From assembly GCA_020072845.1 (NCBI GenBank), contig JAIQGF010000009.1, positions 248,001 to 312,000 of the forward strand: a stretch of DNA of 64,000 nucleotides, in the 5' to 3' direction. Below are positions 30,464-41,710 of the stretch, piece by piece. A model generated the notes under the pieces. It worked only from the letters and a program-made list of their open reading frames with translations. It was not told the origin of the DNA and ran no database searches. Position numbers and translations under genes: made by a program. The stretch is from Terriglobia bacterium. GTDB taxonomy: Bacteria; Acidobacteriota; Terriglobia; Terriglobales; Acidobacteriaceae. Position 1 is the first letter of the stretch; every line of letters starts with the position of its first letter.

Positions 30464-30766
30464 ATGTCCGATAGAGACGGAAACGGCTTTCTCTGGTTCC
30501 TGGCCGGTTTGGGGATCGGCGCCGCGATTGGTGTTCTTTATGCTCCGGCCTCCGGCCGCGAAACCCGCGAAACTCTCGCCAGCAAGGCGGAAGAGGGACG
30601 GAACCGTGTCGTTGAGCGCGCCCAGCGCGCCCGCGAACAGGCCAGTGAGTGGGTAGAAAAAGGCCGCGACGTCGTCAGCCAGCAGAAGGAGCAGTTCAAG
30701 TCCGCCTACGACGCCGGCCGGCAGGCATATCGCGAGGCCACCGAGGGCGAAGGGAAAAGCGTCTAG
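30464..30766 (+). CDS. YtxH domain-containing protein
   Basis: A 100-residue protein with one N-terminal membrane segment (FLWFLAGLGIGAAIGVLYAP) ending in the APxSGxETR motif of the YtxH family. A charged amphipathic helical tail follows with alternating RVVERAQRAREQASEWVEKG. Such proteins are linked to stress in other bacteria, but the function is not known. ATG 30464 has a strong GGGAGG upstream. It forms an apparent operon with the next membrane-anchored protein 17 bp downstream. Confidence 0.82.
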   Translation: MSDRDGNGFLWFLAGLGIGAAIGVLYAPASGRETRETLASKAEEGRNRVVERAQRAREQASEWVEKGRDVVSQQKEQFKSAYDAGRQAYREATEGEGKSV

Positions 30767-30783
30767 CGCGCCCGCCGACGATT

Positions 30784-31284
30784 ATGGAGACGCGCTTTAC
30801 AGTTCTGCTCATTGAAATCGGCGTGGCTCTGGCGTTGCAGATCGGTATCCTGCTCGCCATTCTGTTCACCGTGAAGAAGAGCTCCGCGCGCATGCAGGCG
30901 CTGGCCGAAGAGGTCCAGCGCCGTGCCCTGCCCACACTGGACGCAGCCCAGTCGCTGCTGACCACCACCAAGCCCAAGATTGAGGAGTTGATCGCCAACG
31001 CCACTGCCACCACCGCGACCATCAAGGGCCAGGTCGAGCGGCTGGATGCCACGGTCAACGACGTGATTGACCGCACGCGCTTGCACGTCATCCGCGCCGA
31101 CGAACTGGTCACCCGCACCATGGACCGCGTCGAAGAAACCACCGAACTCGTCCATCACACCGTGATCTCGCCCGTGCGCCAGGTCGCCGGCATTGTGCAG
31201 GGCCTGACCGCCGGCCTGGGCACGCTGCTCGGCCGCCGTACCCGCAACCACGCCGGCCAGCCGCAAGACGAGATGTTTATCTAG
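30784..31284 (+). CDS. DUF948-like membrane-anchored helical protein
   Basis: A 166-residue protein with an N-terminal membrane helix (about 6-26, LLIEIGVALALQIGILLAIL) and a long helical region rich in heptad-type residues (about 35-140). The pattern 'IKGQVERLDATVNDVIDRT' resembles DUF948 general stress proteins, which often neighbour YtxH genes. No catalytic motif is present. It ends in a good terminator at 31307. Confidence 0.7.
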   Translation: METRFTVLLIEIGVALALQIGILLAILFTVKKSSARMQALAEEVQRRALPTLDAAQSLLTTTKPKIEELIANATATTATIKGQVERLDATVNDVIDRTRLHVIRADELVTRTMDRVEETTELVHHTVISPVRQVAGIVQGLTAGLGTLLGRRTRNHAGQPQDEMFI

Positions 31285-31306
31285 CGATTTCGCAAAGAAG
31301 TTGGAG

Positions 31307-31333
31307 CGCGCTCGCCCTCGAGCGCGTTTTTTT
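31307..31333 (+). terminator. Intrinsic terminator after the YtxH/DUF948-like operon
   Basis: Stem CGCGCTCG / CGAGCGCG, loop CCCT, followed by seven T. The preceding sequence AGAAGTTGGAGCGCGCTCGC is shared with the terminator region at 15864. Confidence 0.85.
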
Positions 31334-31453
31334 GGCACGCCTATCGTCGCGTGTGGCACACGCGAACCTCTCTGCAACACTCGGCGCCATGCTCGCGGCT
31401 CCGGTGTCGCAACTCGCAACTCCGCTACGGGTTCATTGACAGTACAGAGCTTA

Positions 31454-31470
31454 TGCTCAACAATTGAGCA
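31454..31470. promoter_or_regulatory. Small palindrome TGCTCAA-caa-TTGAGCA
   Basis: Perfect 7-bp arms with a 3-base loop, 26 bp before the start at 31496. It could be an operator or a short leader hairpin. Confidence 0.4.
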
Positions 31471-31495
31471 TCCTTCGAGTGAATTCAGGAGAGTT

Positions 31496-32329
31496 ATGCC
31501 CGACGAACATGAGGACAAAGGTGTAGATGCAGGCTCCACCGGCAACCTGCTGCGCAATGTGATTTTGGGAGTTGCCATTGTTTACGTAGCGGTCTCGCTC
31601 TACTTCATTTTCGATTCGCGCGGCCGCATCGACAGGCTCGAGGCTGCTCAAACCGCCGCCAAGGCGGAGAATGCGCAGCTTCTGAAGCGGCTCGGCATCG
31701 CCGAAACCAGTCTCAAGGCGGAGAACCAGGTGCTGGCGGAAAAAGTCGGCTTGACGCAGAAGGAAATCGCCTCGCGTTCGGCCGCTCTTCAGCGCCAACA
31801 GAGAGAGGCCGAACAGCGGCTCAGCGAGCAAACCAAGCAGCAGGTGGGCGCGGTCAGCGGGGAAGTCGCCGGTGTCAAGACCGAGCTGGGCGGCGCCAAG
31901 AGCGACATCGCCACCACCCGGTCCGATCTGGAGGCGACCAAGTCCAAGCTGGAACGCGTCATGGGCGACCTCAACGTGCAGAGCGGCCTGATTGCTCATA
32001 CCCGCGACGACCTGGAAACCCTCAAGCACCGCGGCGATCGCAATATCTACGAGTTCTCGCTGCAGAAAGGCGCGCGGCCCACGCCGGTTTCCACGGTGAG
32101 CCTGCAACTTAAGAAGGTGGATGGCAAGAAAGGCAAGTACACGCTCAATGTGATGGCCGACGACCGCACGATTGAGAAAAAAGACCGCACGCTGTACGAG
32201 CCGCTGCAGTTCTACAGCGGACGCGACCGCTTCCTCTACGAAGTCGTCGTCATGACCGCCGACAAGAACAAGATCTCCGGCTACTTGAGCACGCCCAAAG
32301 GCGCGCCGGTTCCAGCCGTCAAGCAGTAG
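31496..32329 (+). CDS. Membrane-anchored coiled-coil protein, unknown function
   Basis: A 277-residue protein. A short acidic N-terminus is followed by one membrane helix (about 18-40, NVILGVAIVYVAVSLYFIF), then a coiled coil of about 110 residues (about 45-165) with many AEN, EQR and TRSDLEATKSKLERV segments. The last 90 residues are predicted beta-rich (YEFSLQKGA, VSLQLKKVDGKKGKYTLNVM) and could be an extracytoplasmic domain. I do not recognise a named family. ATG 31496 has AGGAGAG upstream. Confidence 0.7.
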   Translation: MPDEHEDKGVDAGSTGNLLRNVILGVAIVYVAVSLYFIFDSRGRIDRLEAAQTAAKAENAQLLKRLGIAETSLKAENQVLAEKVGLTQKEIASRSAALQRQQREAEQRLSEQTKQQVGAVSGEVAGVKTELGGAKSDIATTRSDLEATKSKLERVMGDLNVQSGLIAHTRDDLETLKHRGDRNIYEFSLQKGARPTPVSTVSLQLKKVDGKKGKYTLNVMADDRTIEKKDRTLYEPLQFYSGRDRFLYEVVVMTADKNKISGYLSTPKGAPVPAVKQ

Positions 32330-32338
32330 TCAGTGATG

Positions 32339-32362
32339 TGGCACACACGCCCTGGCGTGTGC
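32339..32362. repeat. Hairpin GGCACACACGCCCTGGCGTG...
   Basis: Arms GGCACACACGCC / GGCGTGTGCC form an almost perfect hairpin after the coiled-coil gene. No T-run follows. Confidence 0.65.
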
Positions 32363-32373
32363 CGCTGAGGATC

Positions 32374-32440
32374 AACCGCAAAGGTCGCCAAGGCCGCCAG
32401 GATTATCTCCTTTGCGTTCCTTCGCGTCCTTTGCGGTTTG
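32374..32440. repeat. Inverted repeat, AACCGCAAAGG / CCTTTGCGGTT arms
   Basis: The left arm (32374-32400) is AACCGCAAAGGTCGCCAAGG-like and the right arm (32408-32440) ends CGTCCTTTGCGGTTT. Period is about 8 bases. Confidence 0.75.
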
Positions 32441-32470
32441 ATGTTTCGCGTTCCTGGCGTACACTCGCGG

Positions 32471-32499
32471 CCAACTCGCGACTCGCGACTCACAACTCG
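32471..32499. repeat. Heptad repeat, AACTCGC/GACTCGC type
   Basis: Units CAACTCG, CGACTCG, CGACTCA, CAACTCG run up to four bases before the ATG at 32504. Confidence 0.8.
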
Positions 32500-32503
32500 A
32501 AAA

Positions 32504-33025
32504 ATGTATCCAGGCGGCGCAGTCCTCGTTCAAATCGTCCTTCGCACGCTGGTCATCTACCTCGTGGTGCTGCTCGGGGTTCGCCTCAGCGGCAAGCGCG
32601 AAGTCGGCCAGATGACTCCCTTTGACCTCACGCTCCTGCTGCTGATCAGCAACTCGGTGCAAAACGCCATGACCGGCCCCGATAATTCGCTGCTCGGCGG
32701 CATCGCCGCGGCGGCCACGTTGCTGGTGGTGAATTACCTGGTGGCGGAGGTTTCGGGCTTGAATCGCCGCTTCCGGCGCGTCATCCAGGGATCGCCGACG
32801 CTGCTGGTGCATAACGGCCAGGCGATCGAGTCGCACATGGCGCGCGAGCACGTCTCGCACGACGAACTGACGCGCGCCCTTCGCGAGCATGGCATCGGCA
32901 ACTTGAGCGACGTCGCGCTCGCCGTGCTCGAGGTGGATGGCTCCATCAGTTGCCTCAAGTACGACGACGTCAACCCGGCGGCGCAGCCGCATAAGCGGCT
33001 GAAGTTTCTCCACAAAAACCAGTAG
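32504..33025 (+). CDS. DUF421/YetF family membrane protein
   Basis: A 173-residue protein with three membrane helices in the first 85 residues (about 8-25, 40-58 and 63-82) and the family motif LGVRLSGKREVGQMTPFDL. A soluble C-terminal YetF domain follows (GSPTLLVHNG, then LREHGIGNLSDVALAVLEVDGSIS). The function of these proteins is not known. ATG 32504 is chosen by the family N-terminus; no Shine-Dalgarno other than the preceding repeat is seen. Confidence 0.85.
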   Translation: MYPGGAVLVQIVLRTLVIYLVVLLGVRLSGKREVGQMTPFDLTLLLLISNSVQNAMTGPDNSLLGGIAAAATLLVVNYLVAEVSGLNRRFRRVIQGSPTLLVHNGQAIESHMAREHVSHDELTRALREHGIGNLSDVALAVLEVDGSISCLKYDDVNPAAQPHKRLKFLHKNQ

Positions 33026-33031
33026 GCGCGC

Positions 33032-36000
33032 TCAATCACCCGACGCGGCCGCGCTCGCCGTGCGATCTGGCGAGGCGGTTCGCATGGCAACCAGCGGCCA
33101 GGCGACAAGTACGACTGCCGCCCCCGCCGCCAGCCAGCCGTTGGCGCGGAATAAAGTGTTGGGTTGTTGTAAGAGTTCCGCCGCGGCCATGACCAGGCCG
33201 GGCAGCGCAGCGAGCAGGAAGTACGCGAGCGGGTTGAAGCGAACGACCTTCTGCACGCCCAGCCAGACGACACCCAGCAGCACAATCTCGATGAGCAGGC
33301 GCTTGGCGAAATCTGCCGGGCTGCCCCAATCGCCCACCAGCGCAAGCGCTGCGCCCAACAGGAGCGCCGAACGCATCCATCGTTGTTGCAGGTGGCACGC
33401 GATAAAACCCGCGGCCAGTCCGACCGAGGCCGTCAGTAACAGACCCGCGCTGAGCGCGTGGCCTACCGCATTTCCGGCCGGCACATAGCTGTCGAGGTGC
33501 GACGGCAACGCGGCGGCGAGCGAGCGCGTGAGGGTCGGCCACGCTCGCGACGCGACCTCCGCCAGCCGATCCAGTCCCGCCAGGGCCGCGGTTCCGCCTA
33601 CGCCCACGATCAGAGCGTCGCGATAGTAGCTGGCAGGAAGCCCGCGCCAGCCGCTGAGTTTCTCCTCGCCAAAGGCGCGCGCCAGGAAAAACCATGCCAG
33701 CCCGAGGAGGAAGAATGCCGAAGAGTAGCCGAAGAGCACGGCGACAAACAGCGAAACGCCGGTGATCGCCTCGAAGGTGCGCAGCGGAACCGCTGTGGGA
33801 TAACTGGCCAGGATGTTGGGCAGGCTGTTCAGCGTGACCAAGGCTGTCCCGAACAGCGCGGCCAGGGCCCAAATCGCCAGCCGCCGCCAGGGAACCGACT
33901 GCTGCCGGAGGTTCTTGAAGAACAGGACGAGCGCGGCGCCGCCGAGTCCGGCGAAGAAGACGATGCGCCACACGATTCTCAGCACTCGTGGCAGCGTGCG
34001 CTTCTGCTGATCGCGCTCCCACTGCTCCGGAATCTTGAAAAACACGCGATAGCCCGACACCTCGTCGCCCTGCACCTGGACTTCGGCGCGGACATAAGCG
34101 GCGTCCGTTCCCGATCCCGCCGACGGCTGCTTCTCCTCCCAGACAAAGCGGTGATCGGTGCGCGCCGGGCGTGCGTCGGCCGACGAATCCACCAGCTTCC
34201 ACTGGCTCAAATCGAGTTTCTTCTCGTCGCGCAGGTACTTTTCCGCAAGCGCCTGCGCCTCTTCGCGCGACAGCTTGGCTCCGGGAGCTTTTTCCTCGAG
34301 GGTATGGTGTAGCGAGTGAATGCCGCCGTCCGGCCGCACGATGACCGCGTACTCTTCGGTTTCGCTATCGCGGAAGTAACGCACGCGCCACAGCGCCAGC
34401 GGCACTTTTTCACCATAGAGACGATTCGCTCCTGCGATGCCCACCTTCCGCCGCAGGAACTCATTCACGTACTTGTCGGACCGGTCCGCCAGCGCGGTCG
34501 CGCGGTGATAGCGCTCGGGATGGATGCCGCGGGCCCGCAGAACGGCATCGCCGCGCTCCGCCGCCTGCCGGGCATTCACGCGAAAGCGCAGGAAATCGCC
34601 GATCTCGTGCGGTTTCGCCAGGACCACCAGCAGCACTCCCACCACGCCGCAGCCCACCACCAACTTGATGCGCGATGACGTCAGCGCTTCCACCGGTGCG
34701 GTCTGCCGTTCCACCGCTACCGCGATTGGGGCGGGCTGCTCCGTCAGAGCCTCGGCGCGATTCAACAGCGCTTCGTCAGGCTCGAATCTCCTGCGCGCCA
34801 GGTAGAAACCTCCGGAGATCAGCAGCGGAACCAGCGCGCCGGCGGCGACCAGTGCTCCCGACGCGCGGAAATATGCGTTGCCCGAGCGCAGCAGGAACAG
34901 GCTGATCAGCGCCGCATCCACCGTGTAGTGCCACACCAGCGTGGCCAGGATGCCGTAGCGCAGCATCACCACGCCGGCGACGATCCCAATCAGGCCGACC
35001 TCGATGCCGCGGATGTAGCCAGGCTGCTGCGGATAGGTGGAGTGCAGGAAGCCCCAGAAGAACGCCGGCAACACCACGGCCAGGACGCGCGACCTGGTCA
35101 GCCGCATGAGGAAGGGAATGGCGAATAGCCGGAACAAAAACTCTTCGCTGGTGGCGGCGTACACTCCGATGGTCAGCGGGTACAACCAGGGGAAATGCGT
35201 GCTCAAGACATCGGTGTAGGGAATGTCCTGCGGCGCCCAGACGCCGATCCGGCTGCCCAGCAAGTAAAAGAGCACGACGAAGCCGATGTGTCCGGCGGCC
35301 ATGCCCAGGCCGATCACGCACGAGCGGAAGAATTCCTTGGTGCGGATGCCGGGCAGCGTCCACGCCGCGCTCAGGCGCAATTGGTCCGGTTGAGAAGCGC
35401 GGTACAGCGGTTCGGCCGCGGCCACGGTCAAGGCCACCATTAACCCGAGCGCGATGCTGCCTGCGGCGGCCAGCGCCAAGTGCTGCACCACAAACGACAA
35501 ATAGGACGAGTTGGTGTCGTAGCCGGCGCGCGTGACCGGCCAGTTGTTCGCCGTCATGGCGAAGAACAGCACCGCCAGTACGGCCCCAAGCTGGAGCGCG
35601 CCCTTCCAGCGGATGATGCCGCGGCGGCCGAGATCGAACAGCACCCATAGCATGGCGCCGTTCAGGAACAAGTAGGGAATCAGCGCGAGGCTGCCGTAGA
35701 AGGTGTTGCTCGACCGCAGCTTCTGATAGCTCCGTTCCCACTCTTCCGGCACTTTCAGGAATTCGCCGGAACCTCCGGGACGGTCGCCCTGGACGCTGAC
35801 TCGCAGGCGGTAGGGCGCGCCGTCTGCCCGCTGCGGCGCCTTGAAGCCGCGCCGCTCCCAGGTGAAACTCCAGTCGCTCCGATTGGGACGGTCGTTGGAG
35901 TTCGCCTCGGCGGGAAGAAAATCATAGTCAGCGAAATCGGCGTACTGCGTTCGGGCAAAAGCTTCCGCGACCGCCTGCGCCGCATCGCGCTCCAGCCGCG

Positions 36001-36433
36001 CGCCGGCACGCGCCTCCTCGATGACATGGGAGAAGCTGACAACGCGTCCCGCGGGAGTGACCCCAACGTGAAACTCCTCCTGCTGGCGCGGGCGGAAGAA
36101 GCGGACGTCCCATTGCCACACCACCACCGGTCCGGCCATGAGCTTGTTGGCCTGCTCCAGGCCGACTACGCGCTCCAGGTATGTCTTCGCGTTTTCGTCA
36201 ACGTGGAAAACGATGCTGGTTTCGTAGCCTTCGACCGGCATGCCATTGGCGGCGAGAAATTTCCGCGCGGTTTCCAGAGCCTCGGCCTTGGACACTTTCA
36301 GGTCAAGCGCAGCTTCCGGAAAGGCGGCATGGAAATAGCGGAACGCGACCACCGCGCCGACGATGCCGATGACGATCCACAACAGCAGGGTTCGGAGATC
36401 TTTGCCTTCGAGACGGGACAATTGGGGCTCCAT
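33032..36433 (-). CDS. Giant CPBP intramembrane protease with duplicated soluble module
   Basis: A 1133-residue polytopic protein. The CPBP (CAAX protease/bacteriocin-processing) core at about 360-530 has the motifs EExxxR (Glu430, Glu431, Arg435), WGFLH ending in His464 and HxxxD (His502, Asp506). An N-terminal membrane helix (15-32) is followed by a soluble domain (about 45-240). A similar domain recurs at about 620-830; both contain an 'AxxxARxxLxxxG...Y...VGxxxANxLxxxxVPxxxWxVRYF' pattern, an SDWSFTWE/TDHRFVWE strand and a FLKVPEEWER/FFKIPEQWER ending. A second multi-helix membrane block fills the C-terminus. Substrates are unknown. Confidence 0.85.
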   Translation of the reverse strand: MEPQLSRLEGKDLRTLLLWIVIGIVGAVVAFRYFHAAFPEAALDLKVSKAEALETARKFLAANGMPVEGYETSIVFHVDENAKTYLERVVGLEQANKLMAGPVVVWQWDVRFFRPRQQEEFHVGVTPAGRVVSFSHVIEEARAGARLERDAAQAVAEAFARTQYADFADYDFLPAEANSNDRPNRSDWSFTWERRGFKAPQRADGAPYRLRVSVQGDRPGGSGEFLKVPEEWERSYQKLRSSNTFYGSLALIPYLFLNGAMLWVLFDLGRRGIIRWKGALQLGAVLAVLFFAMTANNWPVTRAGYDTNSSYLSFVVQHLALAAAGSIALGLMVALTVAAAEPLYRASQPDQLRLSAAWTLPGIRTKEFFRSCVIGLGMAAGHIGFVVLFYLLGSRIGVWAPQDIPYTDVLSTHFPWLYPLTIGVYAATSEEFLFRLFAIPFLMRLTRSRVLAVVLPAFFWGFLHSTYPQQPGYIRGIEVGLIGIVAGVVMLRYGILATLVWHYTVDAALISLFLLRSGNAYFRASGALVAAGALVPLLISGGFYLARRRFEPDEALLNRAEALTEQPAPIAVAVERQTAPVEALTSSRIKLVVGCGVVGVLLVVLAKPHEIGDFLRFRVNARQAAERGDAVLRARGIHPERYHRATALADRSDKYVNEFLRRKVGIAGANRLYGEKVPLALWRVRYFRDSETEEYAVIVRPDGGIHSLHHTLEEKAPGAKLSREEAQALAEKYLRDEKKLDLSQWKLVDSSADARPARTDHRFVWEEKQPSAGSGTDAAYVRAEVQVQGDEVSGYRVFFKIPEQWERDQQKRTLPRVLRIVWRIVFFAGLGGAALVLFFKNLRQQSVPWRRLAIWALAALFGTALVTLNSLPNILASYPTAVPLRTFEAITGVSLFVAVLFGYSSAFFLLGLAWFFLARAFGEEKLSGWRGLPASYYRDALIVGVGGTAALAGLDRLAEVASRAWPTLTRSLAAALPSHLDSYVPAGNAVGHALSAGLLLTASVGLAAGFIACHLQQRWMRSALLLGAALALVGDWGSPADFAKRLLIEIVLLGVVWLGVQKVVRFNPLAYFLLAALPGLVMAAAELLQQPNTLFRANGWLAAGAAVVLVAWPLVAMRTASPDRTASAAASGD

Positions 36434-36554
36434 AAAAAGGCAGAATGCGCAGGAATCGTAATCTGCTCAATCGGCGCGGTCAAACCTTTGTCACTTGCGA
36501 TCTGCTGGGGCGAGGCGCTCGGCCCGAACCGGCGGCGAAGTCCTCACCTAGAGT

Positions 36555-38870
<2,316 letters not shown>

Positions 38871-38873
38871 GGC

Positions 38874-39464
38874 TCAGTCTCTCCAGAACTCGTCCGGAAC
38901 CGCCGTTGACATGCTCATCAGCTTGGCGCTGATGCGCAGGCGCGCCCGTTGCGCGGCGTTCGGATTGACCAGCAGACGCAGTTTGTTGCCTTGCGCCTCG
39001 AACCCGATCACGCCTCCCATGCGCACGAATGCCTCTCCGTCGCCGATCGTCAGCACGCTGGCCCCTTGCAACTGGGCCAGGGCCTCCCGCATGCGCGTGC
39101 CGTCCGGGTACGCCAGGAACAGGACATGGCAGGCGCGCAGTTCGTTGCGTCCATGCACCACGCGCATCTCAATGCCGGAAGCTCGTGGCCCCTGTTCCTT
39201 GAAGAAGGATTGCAGTGCGGTTTCCATCGGCCCTTCGCCGGCGAAGCCCACCACCAGCCGCTCGCCCGCTCTCGCCGCCGGCCATTCCACGAAGGGGATC
39301 AGGTTGAAAACGAAGGCGGCTTTGAGCTGGTGCTCCTCGGGGAGCGAATGTTTGCCCTGCGCGGATGCCGGCGAAGATAAAATTCCGGGCCCGAGCGCGA
39401 GGGCGACTGCGCCCAACACGATCGCGCGTAGCATGCCGGCGAATTGCGAGCTTGTGTGTCCCAT
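38874..39464 (-). CDS. YfiR-like (DUF4154) periplasmic protein
   Basis: A 196-residue exported protein. The signal peptide is MLRAIVLGAVALALGPGILS (from residue 11; the ATG there is an alternative start). The mature part begins with LKAAFVFNLIPFVEWPAARA, the 'FxxNxxxFxxWP' hallmark of YfiR/DUF4154. In Pseudomonas, YfiR represses a diguanylate cyclase in the periplasm. Here the neighbours are a TonB receptor (8 bp upstream) and a hybrid kinase (3 bp downstream), so it may pass a signal between them. That role is inferred. Confidence 0.85.
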   Translation of the reverse strand: MGHTSSQFAGMLRAIVLGAVALALGPGILSSPASAQGKHSLPEEHQLKAAFVFNLIPFVEWPAARAGERLVVGFAGEGPMETALQSFFKEQGPRASGIEMRVVHGRNELRACHVLFLAYPDGTRMREALAQLQGASVLTIGDGEAFVRMGGVIGFEAQGNKLRLLVNPNAAQRARLRISAKLMSMSTAVPDEFWRD

Positions 39465-39472
39465 GTTCCCGG

Positions 39473-41464
39473 CTAATCCCGTGAAAATGCGCGCGCGATC
39501 TTGATGCGGAAGCCGCGCCCATCCTGCAGGATGCGCTGCTGTCGCAGGTACGAGCCCACCGGATCGTAGTTGCTGCGGTCGAACAGGTTGTAGCAGCTTG
39601 CCGAGATGTCGAATCCCAGCAGCGGCTTGCGGTTCGACACCGTGATGTTGGTGATAAACCGCTCGGGAATTCGGTATCCCGGGTCGGTGTATTGCGGGCT
39701 GGCGTAGCGCAATTCAATCCCGCCCAGGAAGGTGCTGCCGATCGGAACTTGCACTTTCAGCTTGGCCAGGTGCAGCGGCGCATTCGGCAGCCTCTCATGC
39801 GTCTGCTGATCCTCGCCCTTCTGCAGCGTGTAGCTGAGGTCTCCCCGCCAGCCGTGCCGCTGCGCCTGGATCTCAAATTCCAAGCCCTGTCCCCGGTTCG
39901 AGTGGACATTCTCGTAGCGCATCGACCCGTTTGCCGGATTGACCGAGAGATCAATGAGATCTTCCATGTTGTTGAGGAACGCTTCCGCCGACACGCGCAG
40001 TTCAGGAGTCAGCGCGCGTTCCACGCCCATGTTGTGGCTCAGGATGGTCTCCGGTTTCAGCAACGGATTCGCCTGCAATAAAACGATATTGCCGAAAAAC
40101 AGTTCGTTGGCCGAGGGCGCCCGGAAAGCACGACCAAAGATGTACTTCAAAGTGGTTTTTCCGTCGGGGTGATAGATGGCGGCAAAACGCGGGCTCACCG
40201 CTGTTCCGAAGGTGCTGTAGTGGTCGATGCGAACCCCGGTATTGAGCGACAGCCGCGAGGTCAGCGTGATCTCGTCTTGCGCAAAAACAGCATAGACGCT
40301 GGAGTTGCGGCGGTCATCCAGGAGGAGATCGGGAAAGATGTCGGCGCGCGCTTGCTGGATTTGCCGCAGGTTGTACCGAAATTCCGTCCCGGCGGTAACG
40401 ATGTTCCGCTGTCCTAAAGGGCGCGACAGGTTGATTTCGCTGCCGACCAAGTCGTCCCGCATGTTGAAGTCCCCCACGACGGTCACATCGGGAAAATCGA
40501 AGGCGTAAGTGCCATGGAAGGCATAGGCGTCGTAATACCACCTCGCCATCAACTGCATTCCGGATGCGAACTGGCGTTTGTAGGCCAGGTCCACGAATCC
40601 GCGTGAGTCAATCGTCTGGTCGATGGAATCGTTGAAAGACCCACCGTAGGGGGCCGTCGGCACTTGTTTCCGGCGCGAACCCACCAGCGCCTGCAACTCA
40701 AAGTGTTCTTTCAGTTGCACCACAGCGAAAGCGTTGCCATAGCGGTCGCCGTCCCGTCCGGAGACAATTCCATGGTTGGTTGGCGGCGAGTCGAATTCGG
40801 GAAAATACAGCGATTCCGCCCCGTCGGATTGGTAAAGCGAGGCCGAAAACAGCGCCCCCTTCAGCAGCTGCGGCAACCCGATCGTCACCCGCCCCCGGCG
40901 GGCGTACTGGCTGCCAACATCGCTGGAAACCTCGACCTTGGTGGCAATCGGCGCTTGGCGCGTCAGGATGTTGATCACTCCGAAGAAGGCGTTGGTGCCG
41001 TACAGCGATGAACTCGGGCCGCGGACGATCTCGATCCGCTCAATCAGATCCAGATCCAGCGGGAAGTCGGTTCCGATCATCCCTCCATCCACGATATCGT
41101 CATTGAGCCGGTGCCCGTTGACCAGCAGTAGGATGCGCGTGTTGTAGTTTCCCGGACGTGAGAAACCGCGCACTCCCAAGTAGCTGTAATTGCGGTCGTA
41201 GTTCACCCATAATCCGCGAACCCCATCCAAGACCTCCGCCAGCGTTCGGTAGCCGAAGGTGCGAATGTCGTCGGCGGTCACCACCGTCACCGATGCCGGT
41301 GTGTCGCTGGCCTTCTGCGCTCGTTTCGACGCCGTGTAGAACTGCACGTTCATGAGCTGCTCGAGGTTGAGCGTTTTTAAGTCACCGCCCGCATCCTGTT
41401 GTCCTGCCGCGACCGGCGCAACCAGCCCGAGCACTACCAGAAAAGCCAAAATGCGCACCGTCAT
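39473..41464 (-). CDS. TonB-dependent outer-membrane receptor
   Basis: A 663-residue receptor. A signal peptide (TVRILAFLVVLGLVAPVAAG) is followed by a TonB-box region (LNLEQLMNVQFYTASKR), a plug domain (VTVVTADDIRTFGYRTLAEV, IERIEIVRGPSSSLYGTNAF) and a beta-barrel ending in an aromatic-poor tail FRIKIARAFSRD. The 'LKTLNLEQLMNV' start and small size place it with the BtuB/FhuE-like or signalling receptors found beside YfiR genes. Ligand unknown. ATG 41464 is preferred for GGAG five bases upstream. Confidence 0.9.
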   Translation of the reverse strand: MTVRILAFLVVLGLVAPVAAGQQDAGGDLKTLNLEQLMNVQFYTASKRAQKASDTPASVTVVTADDIRTFGYRTLAEVLDGVRGLWVNYDRNYSYLGVRGFSRPGNYNTRILLLVNGHRLNDDIVDGGMIGTDFPLDLDLIERIEIVRGPSSSLYGTNAFFGVINILTRQAPIATKVEVSSDVGSQYARRGRVTIGLPQLLKGALFSASLYQSDGAESLYFPEFDSPPTNHGIVSGRDGDRYGNAFAVVQLKEHFELQALVGSRRKQVPTAPYGGSFNDSIDQTIDSRGFVDLAYKRQFASGMQLMARWYYDAYAFHGTYAFDFPDVTVVGDFNMRDDLVGSEINLSRPLGQRNIVTAGTEFRYNLRQIQQARADIFPDLLLDDRRNSSVYAVFAQDEITLTSRLSLNTGVRIDHYSTFGTAVSPRFAAIYHPDGKTTLKYIFGRAFRAPSANELFFGNIVLLQANPLLKPETILSHNMGVERALTPELRVSAEAFLNNMEDLIDLSVNPANGSMRYENVHSNRGQGLEFEIQAQRHGWRGDLSYTLQKGEDQQTHERLPNAPLHLAKLKVQVPIGSTFLGGIELRYASPQYTDPGYRIPERFITNITVSNRKPLLGFDISASCYNLFDRSNYDPVGSYLRQQRILQDGRGFRIKIARAFSRD

Positions 41465-41710
41465 AGTCGCTCCATTCCTCCGCGCTCTGCGCGTTGCCTT
41501 CGATTGCTTGGTTGTCCAATTCTCCGTTAGCGGGCAGGGAAGCAAGGTGCAATTCCTGTGCTATCGGCGATGCCGAAGTTTCACTTCGGAGTCATTCCCG
41601 ATTTGCAGAGGCGTCGACGCGACAGTCTGCCGGTGCTGGCAGACGCGGGATACGTGATCGAGGGCTATGGGCGGGCGAGAGGCAGGCGAGTTGGGCGCGA
41701 ACGATGGGCG

